A DNA stretch of 64,000 nucleotides from RPRB01 sp035519675 (GCA_035519675.1 DATIWB010000077.1:37612-101611), one strand, 5' to 3'; numbered from the stretch's first letter, positions 40,874 through 51,668 are shown. The notes: generated from the sequence alone by a model not told the origin. A program made the numbers and translations.

Positions 40874-42280
40874 GTGCTCCTCACCCTGACCACGACCCAT
40901 CGGCCCGCGACGGACCTGGGCTACCTCCTGGCCAAGAACCCGGCGCGGGTCCAGAGCTTCGACCTCTCCTTCGGTCGGGCGGTGGTCTTCTATCCGGAGG
41001 CGACCGAGTCGCGGTGCACCGCGGCGCTGGTGCTGGAGGTGGACCCGGTGGGCCTCGTCCGTCGTCGTCGTGGCCCGGCAGGGGAGGGCGGGGCGCTCGA
41101 GCAGTACGTCAACGACCGTCCGTACGTCGCCTCGTCGTTGCTGAGCGTGGCCATGTCGCGGGTGTTCGGCACGGCGCTGTCCGGGAACAGCCGGGAGCGG
41201 CCGCAGCTCGCCGAGACGCCCATCCCGCTCGAGGCCCAGGTGGTCTGCCTTCCGTGCCGTGGCGGCGAGCGCTTCCTGCGCGCGCTGTTCGAGCCGCTCG
41301 GGTACAGGGTCCAGGCCCGCCAGCATCCGCTCGACCAGACGCAGCCCGGGTGGGGGATGAGCCGCTACTTCACCGTCCGGCTGGCGGCGACGAAGCGGCT
41401 GACGGATCTCCTGTCACACCTGTACGTGCTCATCCCGGTGCTCGACGACGGGAAGCACTACTGGGTCGACCGCGCCGAGGTGGAGAAGCTGCTCCGTCAC
41501 GGCCAGGGGTGGCTCGAGACGCACCCGGAGCGGGAGACGATCGCCCGTCGCTACCTGGCCCACCGGCGAAGCCTCGCCCGCGCCGCACTCGAGCGGCTCG
41601 TCGTCGAGGAGGATCCGAAGGAGGCGTCCGAGGAGGACGAGTCGGACGCCGCGCCGGAACCGGGGCGCAAGGTCAGCCTGGACGAGCAGCGCCGGACGGC
41701 CGTGCTCACGACGCTGAAGGAGCTCGGCGTGGCGCGGGTGCTCGACCTGGGCTGCGGCGAGGGGAAGCTGCTGCGGGCGCTCCTCAAGGACAAGCAGTTC
41801 ACCGAGATCGTCGGGATGGACGTGTCGCTGCGGTCGCTGGAGATCGCCGAGGAGCGCCTCGGGCTCGGTCCAGAGGGTCGCCTACCGGCCCGGGTCCGCG
41901 AGCGGATCCGTCTCATCCACGGCTCGCTGGTCTACCGGGATGCGCGGCTGAGCGGGTTCGACGCCGCCGCGGTGATCGAGGTGGTCGAGCATCTGGACCC
42001 GCCGCGGCTCGCCGCGCTCGAGCGCAATCTCTTTCAGTTCGCCCGGCCGACGCACGTGGTCCTGACCACGCCGAACTCCGAGTACAACGTGAAGTGGGCG
42101 TCGCTGCCTGCCGGCGAGTTCCGTCACCACGACCATCGCTTCGAGTGGTCCCGTGCCGAGTTCGCCGAGTGGGCGCGCAGTGTCGCCGAGCGCTCGGGCT
42201 ACGCGGTCCGCCTCGCCCCGGTGGGGCCGGTGGACGAAACGGTCGGCCCGCCAACGCAGATGGCGGTCTTCAGCCGATGA
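40874..42280 (+). CDS. hen1: 3' terminal RNA ribose 2'-O-methyltransferase Hen1
   Basis: A 468-aa bacterial Hen1. The N-terminal half (about 1-230) is the Hen1-specific domain (LLTLTTTHRPATDLGYLLAK opening, VNDRPYVASSLLSVAMSRVF). The C-terminal methyltransferase domain has the S-adenosylmethionine motif RVLDLGCGEGKLLRALL (about residue 288) and the metal-binding catalytic group VIEVVEHLDPPRL plus HHDHRFEW (three-ligand Glu/Glu/His and a downstream His). Hen1 adds a 2'-O-methyl mark to the 3' end produced during RNA repair, preventing re-cleavage by ribotoxins. The start is a GTG at 40874. The stop overlaps pnkp as ATGA, showing a coupled operon. Confidence 0.95.
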   Translation: MLLTLTTTHRPATDLGYLLAKNPARVQSFDLSFGRAVVFYPEATESRCTAALVLEVDPVGLVRRRRGPAGEGGALEQYVNDRPYVASSLLSVAMSRVFGTALSGNSRERPQLAETPIPLEAQVVCLPCRGGERFLRALFEPLGYRVQARQHPLDQTQPGWGMSRYFTVRLAATKRLTDLLSHLYVLIPVLDDGKHYWVDRAEVEKLLRHGQGWLETHPERETIARRYLAHRRSLARAALERLVVEEDPKEASEEDESDAAPEPGRKVSLDEQRRTAVLTTLKELGVARVLDLGCGEGKLLRALLKDKQFTEIVGMDVSLRSLEIAEERLGLGPEGRLPARVRERIRLIHGSLVYRDARLSGFDAAAVIEVVEHLDPPRLAALERNLFQFARPTHVVLTTPNSEYNVKWASLPAGEFRHHDHRFEWSRAEFAEWARSVAERSGYAVRLAPVGPVDETVGPPTQMAVFSR

Positions 42281-44811
42281 GGCTCTCCATCCCCGAGCTG
42301 TCCTTCGTGGTCCTCATCGGCCCGTCGGGGTGCGGCAAGTCCACCTTCGCCCGCCGTCACTTCAAGCCGACCGAGATCCTCACCTCGGACGTCTACCGCG
42401 GCCTGGTGAGCGACGACGAGAACGACCAGACCGCGACCGAGGACGCCTTCGACGCGCTCTACTACGTGGCCCGCAAGCGGCTCGCGGCGGGCCGGCTCAC
42501 GGTGCTCGACGCGACGAACGTGCAGCTCGAGTCACGGATGAAGGCCGTGGCGGTGGCGCGCGAGTACCACATGCTGCCGGTGGCCATCGTCTTCGACCTG
42601 CCCGAGCGGGTGTGCCACGAGCGCAACGCCACCCGCCCCGACCGGCAGTTCGGTCCCCACGTCATCCGCACCCAGCGACAGCAGATGCACCGCGGAATGC
42701 GCGACCTCCAGAAGGAGGGCTTCCGTCACCTCTACCGGCTGAGCTCGGTCGAGGAGGTGGACGCGGCGACGGTGGTCCGCGAGCCACTGTGGAACAACCG
42801 CAAGTCCGACACCGGGCCGTTCGACATCATCGGGGACGTGCACGGGTGCGCGGACGAGCTGCAGGCGCTGCTCGACCGGCTGGGGTACACAGGTTCGCCG
42901 CGCCGCCACGCCGACGGCCGGAAGGTGGTGTTCCTCGGCGACCTGGTGGACCGCGGACCGGCGGTTCCCGAGGTGCTCCGGACGGCGATGTCGATGGTCC
43001 GCGCGGGGACGGCGCTCTGTGTCCCCGGGAACCACGAGATGAAGCTGCTCCGGAAGCTCCGGGGGAAGAACGTCAAGCTGACCCACGGGATCGTACGGAC
43101 GCTGGAGCAGCTCGAGCGCGAGCCGCCCGAGCTCGCCGGGGAGGTCGCGACGTTCATCGACGATCTCGTCTCGCACTACGTGCTCGACGGTGGGCGGCTG
43201 GTGGTGGCGCACGCGGGGATGAAGGCCGAGCTGCAGGGCCGCGGCTCGGGAAAGGTCCGCGAGTTCGCGCTGTACGGCGAGACGACGGGAGAGACGGACG
43301 AGTACGGACTCCCCATCCGCTACCCGTGGGCGTCCGAGTACCGTGGGCGGGCGACGGTGGTGTACGGGCACACGCCGGTGCCGGAGGCCGAGTGGCTGAA
43401 CAACACCATCTGCATCGACACCGGCTGCGTGTACGGCGGGAAGCTGACCGCGCTGCGGTGGCCCGAGCGCGAGCTGGTCCAGGTCCCGGCAAGGCAGATG
43501 TACTGCGAGCCGGTGAAGCCGCTCGGGGCGCCGGCGGCACCGGGGCTCAGCGCACAGCAGCAAGTGGACGACGCGCTCGACCTGGCCGACGTGGTCGGGA
43601 AGCGAGTCATCGAGACGCGGCTGCACCGGACGGTGACGGTGCGCGAGGAGAACGCCTCTGCGGCGCTGGAGGTGATGAGCCGGTTCGCGGTGGACCCGAG
43701 GTGGCTGGTGTACCTGCCGCCGACGATGTCACCGGTCGAGACATCCCGGCGCGAGGGGTTCCTCGAGTACCCGGAGGAGGCGTTCGAGTACTTCCGCCGG
43801 CAGGGCGTGACGCGGGTGGTGTGCGAGGAGAAGCACATGGGCTCGCGGGCGGTGCTGGTGGTGTGCCGGACCGCGGAGGTGGCCCGGGCCCGGTTCGGGG
43901 TCACCAGGGGCGAGCAAGGCGTCATCTACACCCGGACCGGGCGGCCGTTCTTCACCGACGACGCGCTCGAGTCGGCCTTGCTGTCACGGCTCCTCGCAGC
44001 ACTGGAGTCGAGCGGGTTCTGGGCGGAGCAGCGGACCGAGTGGGCGGTGATCGACGCCGAGCTGATGCCCTGGTCGCTCAAGGCCGAGAGCCTGCTCCGG
44101 AAACAGTACGCGGCGGTCGGGGCGGCAGCGGGGGCGTCGCTCACGGCGCTCCAGGGGCTGGTGGTGACGGCGGAGGAGCGCCGGCTCGAGCTCGGCGACT
44201 TGCCGGTCCGGGTGGCCGACCGAGCCTCACTCACGGGGCAGTACGTGGAGGCCTACCGCCGGTACTGCTGGCCGGTCCGGAGCGTGGGAGAGGTGAAGCT
44301 CGCGCCATTCCACCTGCTGGCCACCGAGGGCGCTGTCCACGCAGGGAGGGACCACGGCTGGCACATGCAGTCACTGGCGAAGGTGTGCACAGCCGACCCG
44401 GAGGTGCTGCTCGCGACGCCGTACCGGGTGGTCGACCTGTCCGAGCCGCTCGGGGTGCTCGAGGCGACCCGCTGGTGGGAGGAGCTGACAGGGAAGGGCG
44501 GGGAGGGGATGGTGGTGAAGCCGCTCGACTTCATCGCCCGGAGCGATCGCGGCCTGGTCCAGCCCGCCGTGAAATGCCGCGGCCCGGAGTACCTCAGGAT
44601 CATCTACGGCCCGGAGTACACGCTCCCGGAGAACCTCGGCCGTCTCCGGAACCGGGGACTGGGCCACAAGCGCTCCCTGGCGCTCCGTGAGTTCGCCCTC
44701 GGCATCGAGGCCCTCGAGCGCTTCGTCCGCCGCGAACCTCTCCGCCGCGTCCACGAATGCGTCTTCGGCGTCCTCGCCCTCGAAAGCGAGCCCGTCGACC
44801 CGCGACTCTAG
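42277..44811 (+). CDS. pnkp: Polynucleotide kinase-phosphatase-ligase Pnkp
   Basis: An 844-aa three-domain RNA repair enzyme. The N-terminal kinase (about 1-170) has the P-loop LIGPSGCGKSTFARRHF. The metallophosphatase (about 180-420) shows IIGDVHGCADELQ, VVFLGDLVDRGP, PGNHEMKLL, VVAHAGMK and VVYGHTPVP. The C-terminal ligase/adenylyltransferase domain has the nucleotidyl Lys519 in EEKHMGSRAVLVV, plus EGMVVKPLDF and QPAVKCRGPEYLRIIYG. It heals broken RNA ends (5'-phosphorylation, 2',3'-cyclic phosphate removal) and seals them together with Hen1. The 4-bp overlap with hen1 is the standard arrangement. Confidence 0.96.
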   Translation: MRLSIPELSFVVLIGPSGCGKSTFARRHFKPTEILTSDVYRGLVSDDENDQTATEDAFDALYYVARKRLAAGRLTVLDATNVQLESRMKAVAVAREYHMLPVAIVFDLPERVCHERNATRPDRQFGPHVIRTQRQQMHRGMRDLQKEGFRHLYRLSSVEEVDAATVVREPLWNNRKSDTGPFDIIGDVHGCADELQALLDRLGYTGSPRRHADGRKVVFLGDLVDRGPAVPEVLRTAMSMVRAGTALCVPGNHEMKLLRKLRGKNVKLTHGIVRTLEQLEREPPELAGEVATFIDDLVSHYVLDGGRLVVAHAGMKAELQGRGSGKVREFALYGETTGETDEYGLPIRYPWASEYRGRATVVYGHTPVPEAEWLNNTICIDTGCVYGGKLTALRWPERELVQVPARQMYCEPVKPLGAPAAPGLSAQQQVDDALDLADVVGKRVIETRLHRTVTVREENASAALEVMSRFAVDPRWLVYLPPTMSPVETSRREGFLEYPEEAFEYFRRQGVTRVVCEEKHMGSRAVLVVCRTAEVARARFGVTRGEQGVIYTRTGRPFFTDDALESALLSRLLAALESSGFWAEQRTEWAVIDAELMPWSLKAESLLRKQYAAVGAAAGASLTALQGLVVTAEERRLELGDLPVRVADRASLTGQYVEAYRRYCWPVRSVGEVKLAPFHLLATEGAVHAGRDHGWHMQSLAKVCTADPEVLLATPYRVVDLSEPLGVLEATRWWEELTGKGGEGMVVKPLDFIARSDRGLVQPAVKCRGPEYLRIIYGPEYTLPENLGRLRNRGLGHKRSLALREFALGIEALERFVRREPLRRVHECVFGVLALESEPVDPRL

Positions 44812-44844
44812 ACCTGGATCTCCAGTCAAAGGCCTGGGGTCCTG

Positions 44845-44878
44845 GCACCGGCCGGTCGTGGTGTGCACCGGCCGGTCG
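44845..44878. repeat. Direct repeat of a palindromic 14-mer upstream of katG
   Basis: GCACCGGCCGGTCG occurs at 44845-44858 and again at 44865-44878, starts exactly 20 bp apart (two helical turns). Each copy contains the perfect palindrome ACCGGCCGGT. It is 137-170 bp upstream of the katG ATG and 34 bp after the pnkp stop. It may be an operator for katG; no known peroxide regulator consensus (OxyR, PerR, FurA) is recognised. Confidence 0.5.
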
Positions 44879-45014
44879 GGGGGGAGCATCAGGCCCCGTT
44901 CGAAGGCCGCGCACTCTTGCGGCGCCGGGGTTACTCTCGCGCGCCGAGTCTCCCTCGTCCCGCGGGAAGACAGCTCGGGTGCGTGGTTCTGGCCCCACCC
45001 CAAGGAGGAGCATC

Positions 45015-47195
<2,181 letters not shown>

Positions 47196-47209
47196 TCGGT
47201 TGACGGCTC

Positions 47210-47239
47210 GTCCACGCTCGGCTCCAGTCGAGCGTGGAC
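47210..47239 (+). terminator. Terminator hairpin after katG
   Basis: A perfect 11-bp stem, GTCCACGCTCG (47210-47220) with CGAGCGTGGAC (47229-47239), and an 8-nt loop, begins 15 bp after the katG stop. Confidence 0.7.
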
Positions 47240-47283
47240 GCTCGTTCGCCCTCGAGCCTCCTTGGGCGAGGCCATGGTCCCGA

Positions 47284-47437
47284 TGCGGCTCTTGCCTTCT
47301 CCACGTCGCGGGCGGGGACGATGACGCGGGCTCCGGCAGAGGAGAGGACTCGCGTCGTCTCGATGCCGATCCCGGCGGAGCCCCCGGTGACGATGACCTT
47401 CCTTCCGCGCAGGTCGTGCCCGCGGATGAGGTCTCGG
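47284..47437 (-). pseudogene. N-terminal fragment of an SDR gene
   Basis: The minus strand codes for GHDLRGRKVIVTGGSAGIGI then ETTRVLSSAGARVIVPARDV and EKARAA, the first 45 residues of a short-chain dehydrogenase with an intact TGGSAGIG cofactor loop. No start codon is in frame and the homology stops at about 47284, where the katG terminator zone begins. The rest of the enzyme (active-site Ser/Tyr/Lys) is absent. It abuts the broken toxin gene directly, which suggests a deletion joined the two. Confidence 0.6.
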
Positions 47438-47633
47438 TTACTGCCCCAGAACCAGCTGGATACCGGCCAGCACGAGGTCCAGCTGCTTGGCCGAGACCCG
47501 ACCGACCCGCTCGTTGAGGAACGATCGGTCGATCGTGACGATCTGAGAAACGTTGGCCACCGAGTCCTTTGGGAGCCCGGTGCTTTTCGCGGGCAGGAAG
47601 ACTCCAGCAGACGTCCCCCTGGGCGGTCACCAT
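47438..47633 (-). pseudogene. MazF/PemK-type toxin remnant (internal deletion, frameshift)
   Basis: The gene begins ATG GTG ACC at 47633, giving MVTAQGDVCW, typical of the MazF/PemK N-terminus. It then shifts by one base into a frame reading VFLPAKSTGLPKDSVANVSQ, IVTIDRSFLNERVGRVSAKQ and LDLVLAGIQLVLGQ before TAA at 47438-47440, which is the MazF C-terminal third. About 45-50 residues between these parts are missing. The start overlaps the antitoxin stop by 7 bp. The toxin is thus dead. Confidence 0.68.
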
Positions 47634-47863
47634 TCCGAGCGTTCGAGGATCCGCCGGCTGGCCTCGGCGACAGCTGGCTCTGGCGCAGCATCGATCTGTC
47701 CGGCGACCCGGTTCATCGCCTCGGTGACGGCTTCGGAATCGTGGCGAGCCACGTACTCCGCCAGAGCCTCGCGGTAGAGCTCGCTCCGGGACTTCTTGAG
47801 CCGACGCGCGAGCCGCTCCGCTTCCTCGAAGATTCGATCGGGAAGAGAGATCGCCGTCTTCAT
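47627..47863 (-). CDS. Ribbon-helix-helix antitoxin (MazE/CopG-like), orphaned
   Basis: A 78-aa intact antitoxin. MKTAISLPDRIFEEAERLAR followed by RLKKSRSELYREALAEYVAR is the ribbon-helix-helix DNA-binding domain, and the C-terminal 30 residues (SEAVTEAMNRVAGQIDAAPE) form the toxin-binding tail. Its neighbour, the toxin, is broken by an internal deletion, so the antitoxin has no functional partner here. It could still repress its own promoter or neutralise a related toxin elsewhere. Confidence 0.85.
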   Translation of the reverse strand: MKTAISLPDRIFEEAERLARRLKKSRSELYREALAEYVARHDSEAVTEAMNRVAGQIDAAPEPAVAEASRRILERSEW

Positions 47864-47874
47864 CCCGGAACTGC

Positions 47875-48333
47875 CTAGGTGTCCCGGTCGTGACGGCGAT
47901 CTTCGCCAGTGGGTCCGGTCGCCGGCTTCGGGAGGGGCAGCCCCAGCAACTCTTCCACGCGCGCCTTGAGCGCGGGGCGCTGGATGTCGTCGCCGCTCAG
48001 CCGCTCCGCCTTCTCCTGGCCGCCCCGGAGGAAGACGAGGGTGGGAATGGCGGTGACGCCGAGCTGCTCCGCGAGGCCCAGGTTGGCCTTCTGGGAGATC
48101 TTCAGGAAGCGGACCTTCCCGGCGAACTTCTCGGCGACCGCCGCGAAGCGGGGGGCGAGGGTCTGGCACGCCTTCGACTCCAGTCCGTAGAAGTCGAGGA
48201 CCACCGGGAGCTCCGCCTTCAGCACCTCCGCCTCGTAATCCTTCCCGGCGAGCTCCTTGACGTGGGTGGAGGGAACTTCCTTGCGCTCGGGGTCCTCGCT
48301 CCAGGGGAGCTTCACGTTGAATCGGTTACCCAT
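47875..48333 (-). CDS. Thioredoxin-fold protein with SxxC in place of CxxC
   Basis: A 152-aa thioredoxin-like protein. LPVVLDFYGLESKACQTLAP aligns with the thioredoxin strand-turn-helix that normally reads VDFWAPWCGPC; here Trp-Cys-Gly-Pro-Cys is replaced by Glu-Ser-Lys-Ala-Cys. The first catalytic Cys is Ser, the second is kept. The cis-Pro loop GVTAIPTLVFLRGGQEKAER and the later helix are normal. Disulfide exchange by the standard two-Cys mechanism is not possible. It has no signal peptide. The ATG at 48333 follows GGTTACC with no strong ribosome binding site. Confidence 0.85.
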   Translation of the reverse strand: MGNRFNVKLPWSEDPERKEVPSTHVKELAGKDYEAEVLKAELPVVLDFYGLESKACQTLAPRFAAVAEKFAGKVRFLKISQKANLGLAEQLGVTAIPTLVFLRGGQEKAERLSGDDIQRPALKARVEELLGLPLPKPATGPTGEDRRHDRDT

Positions 48334-48424
48334 CCGGACGGCCTTTCGGTGTGCACGGGTGAAGCGGGTGAGGGCACCCGCACACGCCCGTGCGTGATCG
48401 ACTGAGAGTTGTTCGAGGCGGGCG

Positions 48425-48664
48425 TTACCCCACCGCCGCGACGGCACGCAGGTAGGGAAGCCGACCGGCGAAATCGAGCTCGAAGAAGCCGTGGTCGGCG
48501 CCCCAGAGAGCCCAGGGCATCTTCGTGCCGTCCTGCATCCACACCACCTTGCGCTCGCGCCCACCCAGGCGCCTGCGCTGCGTCCCGCACCACGAGCGAC
48601 GCGCCAGCACGCGCCATCCCGGGATCGCGTTCACCAGCTCTGCCAGGAACGAGGGCGGGGCCAT
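48425..48664 (-). CDS. Hypothetical protein, 79 aa
   Basis: A 79-aa protein starting MAPPSFLAELVNAIPGWRVL with an Arg-rich middle (GTQRRRLGGRERKVVW) and the ending GADHGFFELDFAGRLPYLRA. It has coding-like third positions and a conserved-looking Trp-rich core (WMQDGTKMPWALWGADHGFF). No domain is recognised. An earlier in-frame ATG at 48746 would add 27 residues of low-complexity sequence. Confidence 0.55.
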   Translation of the reverse strand: MAPPSFLAELVNAIPGWRVLARRSWCGTQRRRLGGRERKVVWMQDGTKMPWALWGADHGFFELDFAGRLPYLRAVAAVG

Positions 48665-48744
48665 CGATGACTCATAGCACCGATTCGGCGCGCTCGCTCG
48701 GGGGCCAGCGCTCCGGCGGTGCAATGGGGGATCGATGGTGATTC

Positions 48745-50541
48745 TCATCCCGGCGCGCGTGGACCGGCGTAGAGCGCGGCGATCTCCGGGCCGAGGAACT
48801 CGAGCACCGCCTTCCGCCGGAGCTTCAGGGTCGGGGTGACCAGCGCGGGATAGTCCGCGGGGCTGCCCGGGACCACCAGCAGCCGCTTCGGCTTCTCGTA
48901 GTCGGAGAAGGCGCCCAGCAGCTCGAGCGCGATCGGGAGGAGCGCCTCCGCCGGATCCTTCCCCTCGTCCTTCAACCGGGTGAGCTCGCCCTGTGGGACG
49001 AACACCGCGGCGGTGACGAAGGGCAGCCCGTCTCCGAGCAGGAGCGCGCCCTCGATGGGAGGCATCGAGCCGAGCGCCGTCTCCAGCGGCTCTGGGGCGA
49101 CCTTCTTTCCGGTGCTGAGCACGAGGAGATGCTTCTTCCGCCCGGTGATGTGGAGCCAGCCGTCGGCGTCGAGCTCGCCCAGGTCTCCGGTCTTGAAGAA
49201 CCCGTCGGCGGTCCACGAGCCGGCGTCGTCCTCGGGCTCGAGGTAGCCCGAGAACATGAGCGGCCCGCGCAGGAGCAGCTCGTGGTCCTCGGCGAAGCGG
49301 AGCTCGTGGTCCGGACTGACCAGCCCGGCGATGGACGGCCTCCGGCGCTCGGCGAAGAGGTTCGAGGAGATCATCCCCCCGGTCTCGCTCATCCCATACA
49401 GCTCCACCAGCGGGACGCCGAGGCCCTCGAAGAAGCGGAACAGCGCGACCGAGGTCGGAGCTCCACCGGCGAAGAGTCCCTCGATGTGCCCGCCGAGCGC
49501 CTTGCGGATCTTCCGGCCGACGAGCAGGTCAGCCACCCGCATCCGGAGGCGGTCGAGCGCGCCTGACGCACCGTCGACCCGGACCCGTGCCGCCGACTCG
49601 AGCGCGTCGTGGACCAGGCGACGAAGGGGCCCGGGGAGGTGACCGAGGCCCTCGAGCACCCGCGCGCGGATCCGCTCGTACACCAGCGGCACCGAGAAGA
49701 CGTAGGTCGGCCCGAGCGCCAGGGCACGCGGCGCATCGGACGGGTGCCCGAGGAGGAGGAGGGTGTGTCCCTGGGCGAGCGCGAGGGCGAACTGGTCATG
49801 CCCGGCGACGTGCCCGAAGGGCAGCAGGTGCAGCCCGAGGTCGCGCTCGGTGCGCGCGGTGCAGAGGGCCCCGGCCTCGATGGCATGGACGATGCTTCGC
49901 TGCGGCAGCCGTACACCCTTCTGACGGCCGGTGGTGCCGCTGGTGAACAGGAGGAGGAACGGGTCCTCCTCCCGGATCGACGCCGTGCGGGCCTCGAACT
50001 CGTCGATGGTGAGTGCCGGCACATCCTCGCCGAGCGCCGCGTCCAGGCTGGCGCCGCGAACGCCCGCGGGCAGGAGGTTGACGATGGCCGCGTCGGCGGC
50101 CAGCACCGAGGTCATCCCTTGCCCCGCGAGCGCCTCGGCGACCGGGGCCAGCTTGGCCCACTGCTCCCTGGTCGAGACGAAGCCCACGCGCGGACGGACG
50201 CGGAGGGCAATCTCCTGGACGGCCGAGGCGCCGAGGCTGGCGAACAGCGCGGAGGGTTCGGCCCCGAGAACCTGCGCGCCGAGGGCGATCGCCTGCCACT
50301 CGGGGGAGTTCTCGGCGAGGAGCATCACGCGGTCGCCGCGCTTGACGCCCGCGCGTTCGAGGAACACGGCGGCGCGACAGACCAGCGCCCGGAACCGAGA
50401 GAAGCGAACGTCTCGCGGCGGTCCGGCGGCGCCCTGTGGCAGGAAGCGCAGGAAGACCCGGTCCGGAACGCGGCGCGCGGTCAGGGCGAGCAGGGCCGGG
50501 AGGGTGCGGGCCGGGAATCGCGCGATGGGGAGTGTCCGCAT
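48745..50541 (-). CDS. AMP-dependent acyl-CoA synthetase/ligase
   Basis: A 598-aa member of the adenylate-forming family, of the long-chain acyl-CoA ligase type. The P-loop FLLLFTSGTTGRQKGVRLPQ, LYGMSETGGMISSNLF, FKTGDLGELDADGWLHITGR and GRKKHLLVLSTGKKVAPEPL are the classic motifs A5/A8/A10 regions. It activates a fatty acid with ATP and CoA. The ATG at 50541 is chosen; an in-frame GTG at 50556 would add five residues. No partner genes are adjacent; the enoyl-CoA hydratase at 56043 is not in the same operon. Confidence 0.93.
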   Translation of the reverse strand: MRTLPIARFPARTLPALLALTARRVPDRVFLRFLPQGAAGPPRDVRFSRFRALVCRAAVFLERAGVKRGDRVMLLAENSPEWQAIALGAQVLGAEPSALFASLGASAVQEIALRVRPRVGFVSTREQWAKLAPVAEALAGQGMTSVLAADAAIVNLLPAGVRGASLDAALGEDVPALTIDEFEARTASIREEDPFLLLFTSGTTGRQKGVRLPQRSIVHAIEAGALCTARTERDLGLHLLPFGHVAGHDQFALALAQGHTLLLLGHPSDAPRALALGPTYVFSVPLVYERIRARVLEGLGHLPGPLRRLVHDALESAARVRVDGASGALDRLRMRVADLLVGRKIRKALGGHIEGLFAGGAPTSVALFRFFEGLGVPLVELYGMSETGGMISSNLFAERRRPSIAGLVSPDHELRFAEDHELLLRGPLMFSGYLEPEDDAGSWTADGFFKTGDLGELDADGWLHITGRKKHLLVLSTGKKVAPEPLETALGSMPPIEGALLLGDGLPFVTAAVFVPQGELTRLKDEGKDPAEALLPIALELLGAFSDYEKPKRLLVVPGSPADYPALVTPTLKLRRKAVLEFLGPEIAALYAGPRAPG

Positions 50542-50713
50542 GGGCAGCTCGGTCACCTTATGGCGCGACCGCCTCGAATGCTCCGCCTTCTGCAATCGGC
50601 CGAGGATCTCCGCTTCGACCCGAGGTGATCTGACGACCGGTGACCGGCGCCGCCGGCAGCGGTTCGGGGACATGCAGATCCTCGAGGAGCTCGCGGCTTC
50701 ATACCGCACCGAT

Positions 50714-51202
50714 CTATGGAACCCAGCCGGGCAGCTCCGATGCCTGCCGGATCCAGCTCGCCAGGAGATCCTCGTCGAGCGCGTCTTCCTCGCGGAGATC
50801 GACGTAGCGCGTGTCCTTCTGCTTGGACGCGCCGGGAGGGACAGAGCGCAGCGCGGCGCCGCCGAAGAAGGTCACCTTCACGTAGCCGGTGAAGACGTGG
50901 AACGACAGGAACCAGCCCTGGCGCTCGATGCCGTAGAAGGGCGAGTTCCACTTCACGGCCTTGCGCACGTTGGGCACCGTGCGAACGATGAGCGCGTCGA
51001 GGCGGCGCCCGAGGTCGCGTTTCCAGCCCGGCATGGCCGCGATGTACGCCTGCACGGGGGCGTCGCCGTCAGCCTTCGCAATCTGGGGGTTGCCGCCTGC
51101 GAGGAGGGCTGGCTTCCCGGTCACCCTCGGGCCCCTGCTCCTGGCGGCGGTGGAGTGCCCGCCCTTGCGAGCCGCCCCCTTGGTCTTGGCCTTGCTGGGC
51201 AT
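50714..51202 (-). CDS. DUF1801 domain protein
   Basis: A 162-aa protein with a basic N-terminal extension (about 1-50, PSKAKTKGAARKGGHSTAAR) and a DUF1801 domain (YIAAMPGWKRDLGRRLDALI, KAVKWNSPFYGIERQGWFLS, FTGYVKVTFFGGAALRSVPP). The family is found widely as a small cytoplasmic fold of unknown activity. The start at 51202 is supported by GGAGG four bases upstream. It is adjacent to the GNAT gene on the same strand (13-bp gap). Confidence 0.9.
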   Translation of the reverse strand: MPSKAKTKGAARKGGHSTAARSRGPRVTGKPALLAGGNPQIAKADGDAPVQAYIAAMPGWKRDLGRRLDALIVRTVPNVRKAVKWNSPFYGIERQGWFLSFHVFTGYVKVTFFGGAALRSVPPGASKQKDTRYVDLREEDALDEDLLASWIRQASELPGWVP

Positions 51203-51215
51203 GCGGTCCTCCGTT

Positions 51216-51668
51216 CTACGTCGAACCAAGCCTCATGAGGACTTCGGCAACTCCACCCTGGTGATGCTGGTTCTCGTTGATCACGATGTGGAAGCCACAC
51301 TTCTCGAGGACGCGGATCGACGCGAGGTTGTGGAGAGCGACCAACGCATGAAGCGGCCGGACCCGCTCGAGCACGAGAAACTCAGAGAGGGCCCGAGTGG
51401 CGATGCCTTTGCCCCAATGCTCGCGACCAATCCAATAGCCGACGAGGCGCCTGGCATCCTGTTCCCAGCTGCCGATGTTCCCAACGACCACGCCGCCCAT
51501 CACGATGGTGCGGGCGAGGTTTTCGGGGCGGAGAACCTTTGTGCGCCAGTGGGTCATGAACGCGTCGCGCTCCCGCGATGAAAATGCGGCCATGCGCAGC
51601 GCTTCTGGGTCGCGCTGGTGTTCGAAGAAGATGGGAAGGTCCTCATCTGTGACGTTGCGGAGGATCAT
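51216..51668 (-). CDS. GNAT N-acetyltransferase
   Basis: A 150-aa GNAT acetyltransferase of the RimJ/RimL-like type. MILRNVTDEDLPIFFEHQRD opens the fold, IVMGGVVVGNIGSWEQDARR and VGYWIGREHWGKGIATRALS (the acetyl-CoA motif with W-G-K-G-x-A-T) follow, then ALHNLASIRVLEKCGFHIVI. It transfers an acetyl group to an unknown amine. The ATG at 51668 is preferred to an earlier one at 51719 because the fold starts there. Confidence 0.93.
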   Translation of the reverse strand: MILRNVTDEDLPIFFEHQRDPEALRMAAFSSRERDAFMTHWRTKVLRPENLARTIVMGGVVVGNIGSWEQDARRLVGYWIGREHWGKGIATRALSEFLVLERVRPLHALVALHNLASIRVLEKCGFHIVINENQHHQGGVAEVLMRLGST

